Source: CAWBLP01 sp963789495 (GTDB taxonomy: Bacteria > Pseudomonadota > Alphaproteobacteria > Acetobacterales > Acetobacteraceae). Taken from it: DNA of 64,000 bases. Position 1 is the stretch's first letter. Every line of letters starts with the position of its first letter. Below the pieces are notes generated by a model that did not search any database, was not told the origin of the DNA, and was given only the letters and a program-made list of their open reading frames with translations. Made by a program: the position numbers and the translations under genes. This document shows, one piece after another, positions 16,895 to 26,122 of this stretch. The stretch spans positions 62,001 through 126,000 of the forward strand of contig CAWBLP010000003.1 in NCBI GenBank assembly GCA_963789495.1, read 5' to 3'.

Positions 16895-18067
16895 ATGCCC
16901 GATCGTCGCTTATGTGTCTTGAATGCCGGTTCATCGAGCCTGAAGTTCGCGGCCTATCGCATCGATGGTGATCTGCAACGTTGGCAGAGCGGCGCGGTGG
17001 AGCGGATTGGCGGCATGGCGCGGCTGCGCGTGTTCGCAGCCAACGGCGCCATCATGACCGAGTCCGAGCTGCATGTGCCGGATCACGCGGCGGCGCTGGC
17101 CGCACTGGCGGAGATGCGGGACGGGCCGCTGTCCGCCGAGGGCCTGATCGGGTTCGGCCATCGCGTGGTGCATGGCGGACCCGAAATGGACGCGCCGCTG
17201 TTGGTGGACAGCGCCGCGCTGGCGCAGATCGAGGCCTTGTCACCGCTGGCTCCGTTGCATAATCCCCCGGCCGTCGCGGTGCTGAAGGCGCTGATCGCGT
17301 CGTTTCCGGACATCCCGCAGATCGCCTGCTTCGACACCGCCTTTCATCGGGGGCATCCCGCGGTGGCCGACCGCTTCGCGATTCCCGATTGGTTGTATCG
17401 CGAAGGCGTGCGGCGCTACGGATTCCACGGCCTGTCCTACGAGTTTATTGCCGGCGCGTTGGCCGCGCAGGCGCCGGAGATCGCGCTGGGCCGGGTCGTG
17501 GTGGCGCATCTGGGATCCGGTGCGTCGATGTGCGCGCTGGCGGGCGGCCGCAGCGTCGATTCGTCCATGGGGTTCACGGCGTTGGACGGGCTGCCGATGG
17601 GCACCCGTTCCGGCTCGCTGGATGCCGGCGTGATCCTGTGGTTGCAGCAGCAGAAGGGCTGGGACGTCGATCGGGTGGAACGGTTCCTGTACCAGGAATG
17701 CGGCCTGAAGGGGCTGTCCGGCGTGTCCAACGACATGCGCGTGCTGCTGGCGAGCCACGAGCCGCTGGCGAAGCTGGCGGTGGAGTATTTCGTCTATCAC
17801 GTGGTGCGCACGGCAGGGGTGCTGGCCGCGAGCATGGGCGGTATCGACGGCATGGTGTTCACCGCCGGGATCGGCGAGCGCAGCCCGGAAATTCGCGCCC
17901 GCGTGCTGCGTCGGCTGGGCTGGTTCGGGTTTTCGCTGGACGAGGCCGCCAACACCGCCGGCGATCCGTGCCTCACGCGGCCGGATTCGCTGCGGCACGC
18001 CTATGTCATTCCCACCGACGAGGAAATTGTCATCGCCCGTCATGCACTGGCGCTGATCGACGGATAG
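16895..18067 (+). CDS. ackA: Acetate/propionate family kinase
   Basis: A 390-residue kinase that interconverts acetate and acetyl phosphate (or propionate). Diagnostic blocks are LNAGSSSLKF at residues 9-18, GHRVVHGG, the catalytic-aspartate region ACFDTAFH, RRYGFHGLS, HLGSGASMCA, GSLDAGV and GVSNDMR. Length is normal. The frame is open further upstream, but the ATG at 16895 puts the first motif at its usual place. No phosphotransacetylase gene is adjacent. It is divergent from the molybdopterin subunit, with a 74-base gap that must hold both promoters. Confidence 0.9.
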   Translation: MPDRRLCVLNAGSSSLKFAAYRIDGDLQRWQSGAVERIGGMARLRVFAANGAIMTESELHVPDHAAALAALAEMRDGPLSAEGLIGFGHRVVHGGPEMDAPLLVDSAALAQIEALSPLAPLHNPPAVAVLKALIASFPDIPQIACFDTAFHRGHPAVADRFAIPDWLYREGVRRYGFHGLSYEFIAGALAAQAPEIALGRVVVAHLGSGASMCALAGGRSVDSSMGFTALDGLPMGTRSGSLDAGVILWLQQQKGWDVDRVERFLYQECGLKGLSGVSNDMRVLLASHEPLAKLAVEYFVYHVVRTAGVLAASMGGIDGMVFTAGIGERSPEIRARVLRRLGWFGFSLDEAANTAGDPCLTRPDSLRHAYVIPTDEEIVIARHALALIDG

Positions 18068-18536
18068 GAAGGCGGAGCATGGCCGGCGGCGGCACATTTC
18101 CGTCTTGGCCGAGCTGACCCGCAGGCATCGAGACAAGCGCAAAGGAGAAGCGTTCCCGGTCCGCCTGCGGCGGGAAGGGAGACGGGAAAGCCCCGCAACT
18201 GGGCGCATGACCCGTTTCCCCTGGCTCCTCCTCTGGGCCTTCCGCTGACCCCTCCTGGCCCCTCCCGCAAGGGGAGGGGAATGTTTCTCCTGCGCGCCCC
18301 TATCCTGATGCCCATGAACGCAAGCCCCATCCGACACCGGCCGATCCCCACCATGGCAGGTGGATCGGGGCAGGTGGATCGGGCGGCGAGCTTGCGAGCG
18401 CCCGCTTAACAGCCCCGACGCCTGGGTGTATCCATCCGCGGCCACTGAGAGGCGGGCGCCGCGGTCGGCAGCTCGGTGGGACAGATTTTGCGGCCCTGCC
18501 ACGCCGGGCCCTCACCCTTCAGCCGCCGGATCAGCC
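18068..18536. other. Gene-free stretch between ackA and parA
   Basis: About 470 bases with no supported gene. It holds a perfect 8-bp hairpin at 18259-18279 (CCCCTCCC, loop GCAAG, GGGAGGGG) followed by AATGTTT, a possible weak terminator, and a short direct repeat AGGTGGATCGGG near 18358-18382. The parA frame is open through part of it, but translation there has no family similarity. Confidence 0.45.
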
Positions 18537-19370
18537 GTGCCAAGCGCGACCGCCAAGCCAGCTTCGCCCCCGGGCGTTCGCATCATCGCTGTCGCCAATC
18601 AGAAGGGCGGGGTGGGCAAGACCACCACGGCCGTAAACCTGGCGACCGCGCTGGCGGCAAAGGGCGAGCGGGTGACGCTGATCGACCTGGACCCACAGGG
18701 CAACGCGTCCCAGGGTCTCGGCTTCGTTCGGGACGCCAAGACCCGCGGGGTCTATCAGCTGATCCTGGGGGAGTGCACGCTGGCGGACGCGATCCACACT
18801 ACCTTCGTGCCCAACCTGTCGCTGATCCCGTCCGACATGGACCTGGCGGGCGCCGAGGTGGAACTGGTCGGGGAAACCCGCCGGGAATACCGGCTGCGCG
18901 ACGCGCTGGCACCGTTGCGCAGCGCCGAGCAGGCCGGTTTCGTGCTGGTCGATTGCCCGCCGAGCCTGGGCCTGCTGACGCTCAACGCGCTGGTGGCGGC
19001 GAATGCCGTGGTGGTGCCGTTGCAGTGCGAGTTCTATGCGTTGTCCGGAATCGGCGCCTTGATGCATACGGTGGAGATGATCCGTCGCCGGCTCAATCCC
19101 GGCCTCCGTGTTGAGGGTATTGTCCTGACCATGCACGACCGCCGCAACAGCCTGTCGGACCTGGTGGCAGAGGATGCGCGGGGCGTGTTCGGCGATCTGG
19201 TGTACAGCACCGTCATCCCGCGCAATGTCCGGGTGTCGGAGGCGCCGAGCCACGGCAAGCCGGTCCTGTTGTATGATTTCCGCTCGCCCGGTTCGCAGGC
19301 CTATATCCGCCTCGCCGCGGAGGTGCTGCAACGCGAACGTGGTGTCCCCAGCGGGACTGCGACACCGTGA
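18537..19370 (+). CDS. parA: ParA chromosome-partitioning ATPase
   Basis: A 277-residue Walker-type ATPase that segregates the chromosome with ParB. The deviant Walker A is KGGVGKTT (residues 23-30) in VANQKGGVGKTTT, followed by LIDLDPQGNAS, VLVDCPPSLG and FYALSGIGALM. The GTG at 18537 is chosen because it begins 14 residues before the first beta strand; longer extensions upstream are unlike ParA. It overlaps parB by 4 bases. rsmG/gidB, often upstream of parA, is not here. Confidence 0.92.
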   Translation: MPSATAKPASPPGVRIIAVANQKGGVGKTTTAVNLATALAAKGERVTLIDLDPQGNASQGLGFVRDAKTRGVYQLILGECTLADAIHTTFVPNLSLIPSDMDLAGAEVELVGETRREYRLRDALAPLRSAEQAGFVLVDCPPSLGLLTLNALVAANAVVVPLQCEFYALSGIGALMHTVEMIRRRLNPGLRVEGIVLTMHDRRNSLSDLVAEDARGVFGDLVYSTVIPRNVRVSEAPSHGKPVLLYDFRSPGSQAYIRLAAEVLQRERGVPSGTATP

Positions 19371-20242
19371 GTGCAAGGCCGACCGAGCGCCGGCTGGGGC
19401 GTGGCCTGGCCTCGCTGCTGGGTGATATCTCGCCCGGACGGGGCGAGGCACAGGCTGGCAGCGTGCGGATGCTTGCGCTCGACCAGTTGGAGGTGAACCC
19501 CTACCAGCCGCGTGGCCGGATCGATGAGACGGCGCTGGCCGAACTGGCCGAGTCGATCCGAGCCTATGGCATCGTGCAGCCGTTGCTGGCGCGGCCGCAT
19601 CCGGAGGTGCCGGAACGGTTCCACATCGTCGCGGGCGAGCGCCGGTGGCGGGCCGCATCGCTCGCAGGCATGCAGGAAGTCCCCGTGCTGGTGCAGCCGC
19701 TGTCGGATGCCGACACCGCCGCGATCGCGCTGGTGGAGAACCTGCAACGGGAGGATCTGAACGCGATCGAAGAGGCTGAAGGCTACGACCGCCTGCTGCG
19801 CGAATTCGCCATGACGCAGGAAAGCCTGGCCAAGGCGGTGGGCAAGTCACGCACCCATGTCACCAATTCGCTGCGGCTGCTCAACCTGCCGCCGACGGTG
19901 CAGCAGGAGGTCCGGGACGGCCGCCTGTCCTTCGCCCATGCCCGTGCGTTGGTCAGCCACGCCGATCCCGAGTCGCTTCTGGCCACCGTGCTGGCGCGGC
20001 AACTCAATGTCCGTCAGACCGAGGCGCTGGCGGCCCGCGCAGCCCGCAAGCCGACGCGCCCCGCGCCACGGCCTCGCGACGGTGCGGCCGCGGACACGGC
20101 CAGTCTGGAACGCCGGCTGACGGACGCGCTGGGCTATCCGGTGTCGGTGGTGATTGATGCGCATGGCGGCGGAACCGTGGGCATCCGCTTCGAGGACATG
20201 CATCAGCTGGATGAACTGATTGTTCGGCTGACCGGGGCGTAG
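19367..20242 (+). CDS. parB: ParB chromosome-partitioning protein / CTPase
   Basis: A 291-residue centromere-binding protein. It shows the N-terminal ParA-contact region (RRLGRGLASLLGD, residues 8-20), the CTP-binding box GERRWRAA (90-97), VENLQREDLN, and a helix-turn-helix (TQESLAKAVGKSRTHVTNSL). The GTG start overlaps the parA stop. The C-terminal dimerisation segment is intact. The stop codon sits inside a 16-base tandem duplication. No parS site was recognised by eye. Confidence 0.92.
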   Translation: MSARPTERRLGRGLASLLGDISPGRGEAQAGSVRMLALDQLEVNPYQPRGRIDETALAELAESIRAYGIVQPLLARPHPEVPERFHIVAGERRWRAASLAGMQEVPVLVQPLSDADTAAIALVENLQREDLNAIEEAEGYDRLLREFAMTQESLAKAVGKSRTHVTNSLRLLNLPPTVQQEVRDGRLSFAHARALVSHADPESLLATVLARQLNVRQTEALAARAARKPTRPAPRPRDGAAADTASLERRLTDALGYPVSVVIDAHGGGTVGIRFEDMHQLDELIVRLTGA

Positions 20243-20257
20243 GCTGACCGGGGCGTA
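20226..20257 (+). repeat. 16-bp tandem duplication at the parB stop
   Basis: GGCTGACCGGGGCGTA occurs twice head to tail, and the parB TAG stop falls at the junction. It looks like a recent slippage duplication and leaves ParB unchanged apart from the copy downstream of the stop. Confidence 0.75.
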
Positions 20258-20356
20258 GGCTGAACGGACAGGTGGCCGCTCCGAGGATGCCGCCGGGCCG
20301 GGAGACCCGGGCCGGTGGCGCGGCTGACAACGGGCCCCGCATTGTGACGCCCGACA

Positions 20357-21416
20357 TCACCCCCAACGGCCGATATCAACCTGCCGCGCCCGCTGCACGA
20401 CGAAGCGAAGCCAGACCAGCTGCGGCAGCAGCGTCAGTAGCGGCACGAAAGGCTTGTAAGCGGAGGGTGTGGCGATGAAGACCAGGCAGCAGACGCCGCC
20501 GAACAGGGCAAATCCCCAATGCACCAGCGTCACCGCGACCGCCGGCACGCCGGTTCGTTGCGCAATCTGATACAAATGGCCGCGGTGGGCTGCGGTCAAG
20601 GTTTCGCCGTCGTGCAGGCGTCGCAGCAGGGTGAAGGCCACGTCGAACAGCACGCCCGCCAGCAGCATCGGCACCAGCAGGAATGACAGTTCGACGCCCT
20701 CGAGCCGACTCGCTCACGACTCCCAGCACGGCCAGCATGAAGCCGCAGAACTGACTGCCGACATCGCCCATGAAAATGCGGGCGCGGGGGAAGTTGAACG
20801 GAAGAAACCCCGCCAGGCCCGCGGCCAGAAGCAGGCAGGCTGCATAAGCAAACCAACTCTCATGCGTGTAGGACAGGCCGGCCAGGAACAACGCGGCGAT
20901 CATTGTCACACCGCTGGCCAACCCGTTCAGCCCATCGATGAAGTTCATCGCGTTGGTGGCAAACAGCAGCCAGACCAGAGTCAGCGGTGGGCCCAGCCAC
21001 ACCAGGGAGGCCGTATCCAGATAGGGTATGCGATAGTCATGCACGTAGAGGCCGCTGCCCACCGCGACCAGCGCCGCCAGCAATTGCGCGGCGAGTTTGA
21101 TGATGAACGGCCAGTCGAAGATGTCGTCGAGGAGGGCGACCAATGCGATCGCCACCGAGGCCTCGATGACGCCAAGGAAATACGGTTCGGCCAGACGCGC
21201 AAACTCGGCGTACTGGTAGAGTACCGCGATCCCGGCCAGGAACGCCGTCACCACGCCGACACCGCCGCCTTTCGGCGTCGGGTGGGCGTGCGCCTTGCGC
21301 GTGGCGTCCGGCCGGTCCATCAGCCGCGCGGCGATCATCAGCCGGACGACGGCAGCGGACAGAAGCGCCACCCCGGCGGCAAAGGCCAGGTGGCGCAGCA
21401 GGGCTGTCAAGGTCAT
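20357..21416 (-). CDS. WecA/MraY-type undecaprenyl-phosphate sugar-1-phosphate transferase (frame broken)
   Basis: A polytopic membrane enzyme that loads a sugar phosphate onto the lipid carrier to start a surface glycan. Visible blocks are RKAHAHPTPKGGG, ALLDDIFDW, NAMNFIDGLNGLASG and RIFMGDVGSQF, all typical of the WecA branch, with many hydrophobic segments. Near 20713 one extra base breaks the frame: conserved sequence reads to LAVLGVV in one frame and resumes with ASRLEGVELSFLL in another, running to the stop at 20357. Total length is then normal (about 350 residues). The break may be a sequence error or a recent mutation. It belongs with the dehydratase and aminotransferase genes downstream as a glycan group. 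Confidence 0.8.
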
Positions 21417-21496
21417 GGTCTGGGGTCAGTCGCTGTGGCGCGTGATCCCTACGCAGACGTTCGCAGCCTGTCCAATGTGTCGCATTTCGTGGCGGA

Positions 21497-21665
21497 TTGC
21501 GGCGAACGTCGGGGCGTTGCCCCGAATCCCACCAGGAGGCTTTGCCTCCTGGACATCCAGCAAAGGCTGGCGTTTGCAATCGGATTCGGCTTCGGGTGGG
21601 GAGGGGGCGCGAGCGTCTCGGACCCGGGAGTCATCACGAGAGGCCCCTCAGGGCCGGGCCGTTGA
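21497..21665 (-). repeat. Dispersed intergenic repeat, family 1, copy B (long form)
   Basis: This fills about half of the 340-base gap between the transferase and the binding-protein gene. On the minus strand it has the same order as copy A: GATTGCAAACGCC, TTTGCTGGATG, GGAGGCAAAGCCTCC, GGGGCAACGCCCC. It carries an extra module with GGGGAGGGGGCGCGAGCG and TCGGACCCGGGAGTCATCACG that copy A lacks but the 60.5-kb copy has. Confidence 0.7.
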
Positions 21666-21757
21666 AAGGGGCTTCGGGGGCAACGCGGGTGAGATGCATG
21701 GCGCAGGCCGCGGTGCAACACCCGCCTCTCCCGACCAGGGAGAGGCGGGGTGCCGTG

Positions 21758-23105
21758 TCAGCGCATGAAGCCTTGCAGCTCCTCCCTCGCCCAGTCGATC
21801 GACTGCTTGATCGACTGGCCGGTCAGCAGCCGGCCCACCATCGCCGGCATCAGGTTGCGGTTCCAGATCTGCACCGCAATCGCGGGCGGGGCAGCCGAAC
21901 CGGCAATGTCAGTACTCGGCGTCATGCCAGGGGCGCACTGGATAGTTGAACACGACGCCCTTCGGCGGCTCCACATCGCTCCAGATGCTGAAGTTCGACA
22001 TCGACTGGAACGGCGGGATGTCGTAGCCGACGACCGGGGCCGCGAGCGCCTCGACCTGATCGCGCTGGGCCAGATATTCCATCAGCTCGATCGCCGCGGT
22101 CTTGTTCTTGGCGAACTTCCAGATCCCCCAGAAATACGGCCGGTGCGGCACCAGCCTTCCCTTCGGCCCACGCGGCGTGGGGAAGGTCCAGCAATCCTCG
22201 GCCACCTGCGGCGCATCGCGCTTGGCGACCGCCCAGGCTGACGGCGGGTTCCAGATCAGCGCCGCCTTGCCGGAGATCAGCGCACGGTTGTTGGAGGCGT
22301 CATCCCATTGCACCGCATCCGGCGGCATGAACTTCACGATCTTCTGGCAGTATTCCATCGCCTGCATGACGTTGTCGGAGTCGATGGTGATCTCGCCTTT
22401 GCCGTTGACCAGATCGGCACCGAACGCACCGAAGGTCGCACCCCACACCTGATTGGAGTCGGTGCTGTTCTGACCGCAGCCCAGGCCGATCGGATAGCCC
22501 GCCTTGGCCATCTGCTCAGCCATCTGGAGCTGTTTGTCATAGGTCCAGTCTTTGCTGGCATCGGGTGTCGATTCGTGGTTGGGGAACCACTGTTGCACAT
22601 CGACGCCGCAGATCTTCTTGAGCAGGCTGATGCGGCCGCAGGGGGGCAGGGGCGCGGAGCCCCACTGGACCGGCATCGCCATCCAGTGCTTGTCCACCAC
22701 GGCAAGATACTCATAGGCGCGTCCCAGCTTGCCGTATTTGGCAATGAGTCGACCCATCAGTTCATCGACCGGTTCGAGATCATCGGCGTATTGCTGCACC
22801 GTCCACTGATCGAACGCGAATACGTCGTGTCCGGTCTTGGCCTGCGCCTCAGCAGCCTGGGTAATGTTGATCTTGTTGCCGACCGAGGCGAGAAAATCGG
22901 TCTGTACCTCGACTTTGTTCTTCTCGGCCCAGGCGTCGATCATCTTTTTCAAAGCCGGGCTTCCGGCGGGGACCCAATGGTCCCAAAGGCCAAGGCTAAG
23001 CTTACCCGCGGCACCCGCGGTGCGGATATGAACCAGTGGCAATGCGGCAGCTGCGGCACCCAACTTGAGTGCATTGCGTCGCGAAACGCGACGTGTCGTC
23101 TTCAT
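21758..23105 (-). CDS. Sugar-type ABC transporter binding protein, Tat signal (frame broken near the 3' end)
   Basis: A periplasmic binding protein of the family 1 (maltose-type) receptors, about 448 residues if the break is ignored. The N-terminus has a twin-arginine signal (VSRRNALKLGAAAAALPL). The mature protein includes LSLGLWDHWVPAG, VFAFDQWTVQQYADD and NPPSAWAVAKRDAP. The first frame stops after PWHDAEY at 21909; one extra T (TAC-T-GAC) separates it from a second frame reading DIAGSAAPPAI and ending SIDWAREELQGFMR at 21758, which completes the family C-terminus. No permease or ATPase gene is adjacent. A decayed second copy lies directly upstream. Confidence 0.8.
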
Positions 23106-23356
23106 GGCGTACGCCTCCCGTTGCGGCCGAATTGTTCTCGGCCGTTTGCGTCAAGACCGGTCGACACGGACATGGGTCCGCGGTCGCGTCACCTCCGGTG
23201 CTCGTCCCGGAAGGTCAATTCTGGCAAGCTCACCACGACAGGGCACGACGGCGGTAGTATTCGCCAGAATGGCGCGGCGCGCGAGAGAAAAAATACGGGA
23301 TCCGTGCAAATGCACGGGCCGCTCTGGCATCGGACCGCCGGACTCGGATCAGCCGA

Positions 23357-23935
23357 TCAGCGGCTGACGCCTTCCAGTTCATCCTTCGCACAGTCTATCG
23401 CCTGCTTGATGCTTGAATCTGCGACCGGCTTTGACACCATCGTGGGGAGCATGCCGCGGTTCCACATCTGCGTGCCAATGTCCGGCGGGTCAAATTAAAC
23501 CGTGATGCAGTATTCGGCGTCATGCCAAGGACGGATCAGACAGTTGTAAACGACACTGTGTGGCGGCTCGACATTACTGTACACCTGGAAAGCCGACATG
23601 GACTGGAACGGCAGGCTGCCGCAGCCGACGGCATCCACGGCTGGCACTCCGATCTGTTCCCGCTGCGCCAGATGTTCCAGCAGTTCCTTTGCCGCACCCC
23701 TGGTCTGCCCAACCGGCTGGTCTGCGCAAACGACCACATGCCAAGAACCACATGCCAAGGAAGTACGCCCGCATCGGGATCCGCCGCCCTTTCGGGCCAC
23801 GCGAACAGGGGAAGGTCCATCAGGCCTCGGCAATCCGCGGCGCGTCACGCCTGGCGACCGCCCAGGCGGAAGGTGGACTCCAGATCATCAGATCATCGCG
23901 CGTATTCACGACCCACCCGTCAGAGTCCCGGAACA
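23357..23935 (-). pseudogene. Decayed copy of the adjacent sugar-type binding protein
   Basis: On the minus strand this stretch matches the C-terminal third of the intact gene at 21758-23105 but with many changes: WSPPSAWAVARRDAP (intact NPPSAWAVAKRDAP), LPFQSMSAFQVYSNVEPP, CLIRPWHDAEY, then after a stop, QMWNRGMLPTMVS and SSIKQAIDCAKDELEG. Stop codons and frame changes fall throughout, and the N-terminal two thirds are missing. It is best read as the remnant of a tandem duplication whose upstream end was lost when the glycan genes were joined. Confidence 0.75.
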
Positions 23936-24077
23936 ATACGACCGGCCGGCCGGTGTCCGACGATTGGCAGGAGGCACTTCCGCTGATGCCGGGCCGCGCG
24001 CAGCCCGCGGGGCCGGATCCGTTTTCCCGCAGGTCTGGCGGGTATGCCGGCTGGTGGCGTTGGGCTATAGGGTCCGC

Positions 24078-26030
24078 ATGGCCGCGGTACGCTCGCTGAT
24101 TCGCATCGTCGTCAATGTCGCCATCGATGGCGCATTGGCGGCGGCTTCGGTCCCGCTGGCCAATTGGATGGCCGATCCCGCGGGACCCTGGGTACACCCG
24201 CTGTGGCTGATCCCGGCCGCCGCGGTGACGCTGCTGGTCGGCGGGCTGCCCTTCCGCCTGTCGTTCCAGTACTGGCGATTTGCCGGCATTGACGACCTGT
24301 TGAGCGTCGCGGCCTCCGCCGCCGGTGGCGCGGCGCTGTTCGCGCTGACCCGCCAGGTCGCCGGCGTCGCCTCGCCCAACCTCGCCTTCCCGATCGTCCA
24401 CGCACTGACGCTGCTGTTGTTGCTGGGCGTGCCGCGGGTTGCCTACCGCCGCATGCAACTGTCGCGGACCCACGGCCGCTCGCCGCATGCCGACGCACCC
24501 GGCATTCTGCTGGTCGGCACGGGTGAGGACGCGGATCTGTTCCTGCGTGCCCTGGCGCATGCGCGGCGCCCCGCCTTTCGGGTGGAGGGGCTGCTGGCAA
24601 TGGGTTCGCGCCAGACCGGACGGCGCATCCAGGGACATCCCATCCTGGGGTCGCTGGGCGATCTCCCCGCCGTGCTGACCCGGCTAAAGGCCGACGATCG
24701 GCTGCCGGACCTGCTGGTGATCGCCACCCCGGACCTGTCCGGTGCCGCGCTCGCCACGGTCATGCAACAGGCCGACCGCTTCGGCCTCACCTTGCGCCGC
24801 GCCCCGCGCCCCACCGCACTGGGCCCCGCCGGGGATGCCGAGTCCACACCGCGTGTCGAGCTGAAACCGGTCGCCATCGAGGACCTGCTGAACCGCCCGC
24901 AGGTGCCGCTCGACCGGGACGGCATGGCCCGCCTGATCCAGGGCCGCCGCGTGATCGTCACCGGCGCCGGCGGTACCATCGGCAGCGAACTGGCCCGTCA
25001 GGTTGCGGCATTCGGGCCGGAAACCCTCGTCCTGCTGGACAATGGCGAATACGCGCTGTGGCAGATCGACCTGGAACTGGCGGAGACCCACCCGTCCGTT
25101 CCGCGCCGCTCGCTGCTGGCGGACATCCGCGACGAACTGCGCGTCCGCGCCGTGTTCGAGGAGTGCCGGCCGGAACTGGTGTTCCACGCCGCGGCGCTGA
25201 AGCACGTGCCGATGGTGGAGGACAATCCACTGGAAGGTCTGCTGACCAACGCGGCCGGGACCCGGCATGTGGCGGACGCGGCCCGCGCCGTCGGCGCCCA
25301 GGCGATGGTGCTGATCTCCACCGACAAGGCCGTCAACCCGACCAGCGTGATGGGGGCGTCGAAGCGGCTGGCGGAAATGTACTGCCAGGCCTTGGACATC
25401 TCCGCCCGCAGCGCCGGCCAGGGCATGCGCTGCGTCACCGTCCGCTTCGGCAATGTGCTGGGCAGCACCGGCTCCGTGGTGCCGCTGTTCCAGCGCCAAC
25501 TCGCCCGCGGCGGACCCCTCACGGTCACGCATCCCGACATGCAACGCTATTTCATGACAGTGCGCGAAGCGGTCGGGCTGGTATTGCAGGCCAGTGTGCT
25601 GCGAACCGCCAATGTCGCGCTGCCCTCGGGCCGGGAAGGCGGCATCTTCGTGCTGGACATGGGCGAGCCGGTGAAGATCGTGGACCTGGCGCGGCAGATC
25701 ATCCGCCTGGCGGGATTGCAGCCGGAGCACGACGTGGAAATCCGTTTCACCGGCCTGCGCCCCGGCGAAAAACTCTATGAAGAGCTGTTCCACGGCAAGG
25801 AGCCGCCGGTGCCGACCGGCTATCCCGGCTTGCTGATGGCCGCGCCGCGAACCGCGGATCCCGCCCTGGTCGGCCGCGCGATCGATGAGATCGCCGGCGC
25901 GTGCCGAGGCGGCCAGGTGCGGCTGGGGCTGACCCTGGTGGGCCGGTTGATCCCGGAATTCGAACATAATTCCGGCGGCTCGACGGCCGAGGCCACCCTC
26001 GCGGGATCACGCGATCCCGCCCGTGCCTGA
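24078..26030 (+). CDS. CapD/FlaA1-type nucleoside-diphosphate-sugar 4,6-dehydratase, membrane form
   Basis: A 650-residue membrane protein of the PglF/WbpM class, which typically converts UDP-GlcNAc to the 4-keto-6-deoxy sugar. Residues about 1-130 give four hydrophobic segments; 140-260 form a first Rossmann-like domain (ILLVGTGEDADL); the catalytic domain has VTGAGGTIGSEL with Gly-296, LISTDKAVNP with Thr-415, Asp-416 and Lys-417, and Met-425/Lys-429 in VMGASKR, the arrangement of this branch in place of YxxxK. The ATG at 24078 gives the normal length. An 8-bp hairpin at 26001-26020 lies within the last codons. With the next gene it can supply an amino-deoxy sugar. Confidence 0.88.
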   Translation: MAAVRSLIRIVVNVAIDGALAAASVPLANWMADPAGPWVHPLWLIPAAAVTLLVGGLPFRLSFQYWRFAGIDDLLSVAASAAGGAALFALTRQVAGVASPNLAFPIVHALTLLLLLGVPRVAYRRMQLSRTHGRSPHADAPGILLVGTGEDADLFLRALAHARRPAFRVEGLLAMGSRQTGRRIQGHPILGSLGDLPAVLTRLKADDRLPDLLVIATPDLSGAALATVMQQADRFGLTLRRAPRPTALGPAGDAESTPRVELKPVAIEDLLNRPQVPLDRDGMARLIQGRRVIVTGAGGTIGSELARQVAAFGPETLVLLDNGEYALWQIDLELAETHPSVPRRSLLADIRDELRVRAVFEECRPELVFHAAALKHVPMVEDNPLEGLLTNAAGTRHVADAARAVGAQAMVLISTDKAVNPTSVMGASKRLAEMYCQALDISARSAGQGMRCVTVRFGNVLGSTGSVVPLFQRQLARGGPLTVTHPDMQRYFMTVREAVGLVLQASVLRTANVALPSGREGGIFVLDMGEPVKIVDLARQIIRLAGLQPEHDVEIRFTGLRPGEKLYEELFHGKEPPVPTGYPGLLMAAPRTADPALVGRAIDEIAGACRGGQVRLGLTLVGRLIPEFEHNSGGSTAEATLAGSRDPARA

Positions 26031-26110
26031 TCGCCCGTGCCTGATCCCCAATGTCTGATTCCCAGTGCCTGATTCCCCCGGGTGTCTGATTCCCCGTGCC
26101 TGATCCTCGA
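26019..26110 (+). repeat. Short tandem repeats between dehydratase and aminotransferase genes
   Basis: Six imperfect units of about 14-16 bases based on GTGCCTGATTCCCC run from the last codons of the dehydratase to just before the aminotransferase start. They include the upstream stop codon. They resemble slippage repeats; no function is evident. Confidence 0.65.
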
Positions 26111-26122
26111 AAGCGAGTAGCG

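Noticed and set aside
20700..20725. Programmed frameshift in the WecA-type gene
   Set aside because: No slippery run or stop-context signal at the site, and similar single-base breaks occur in many unrelated genes of the window.
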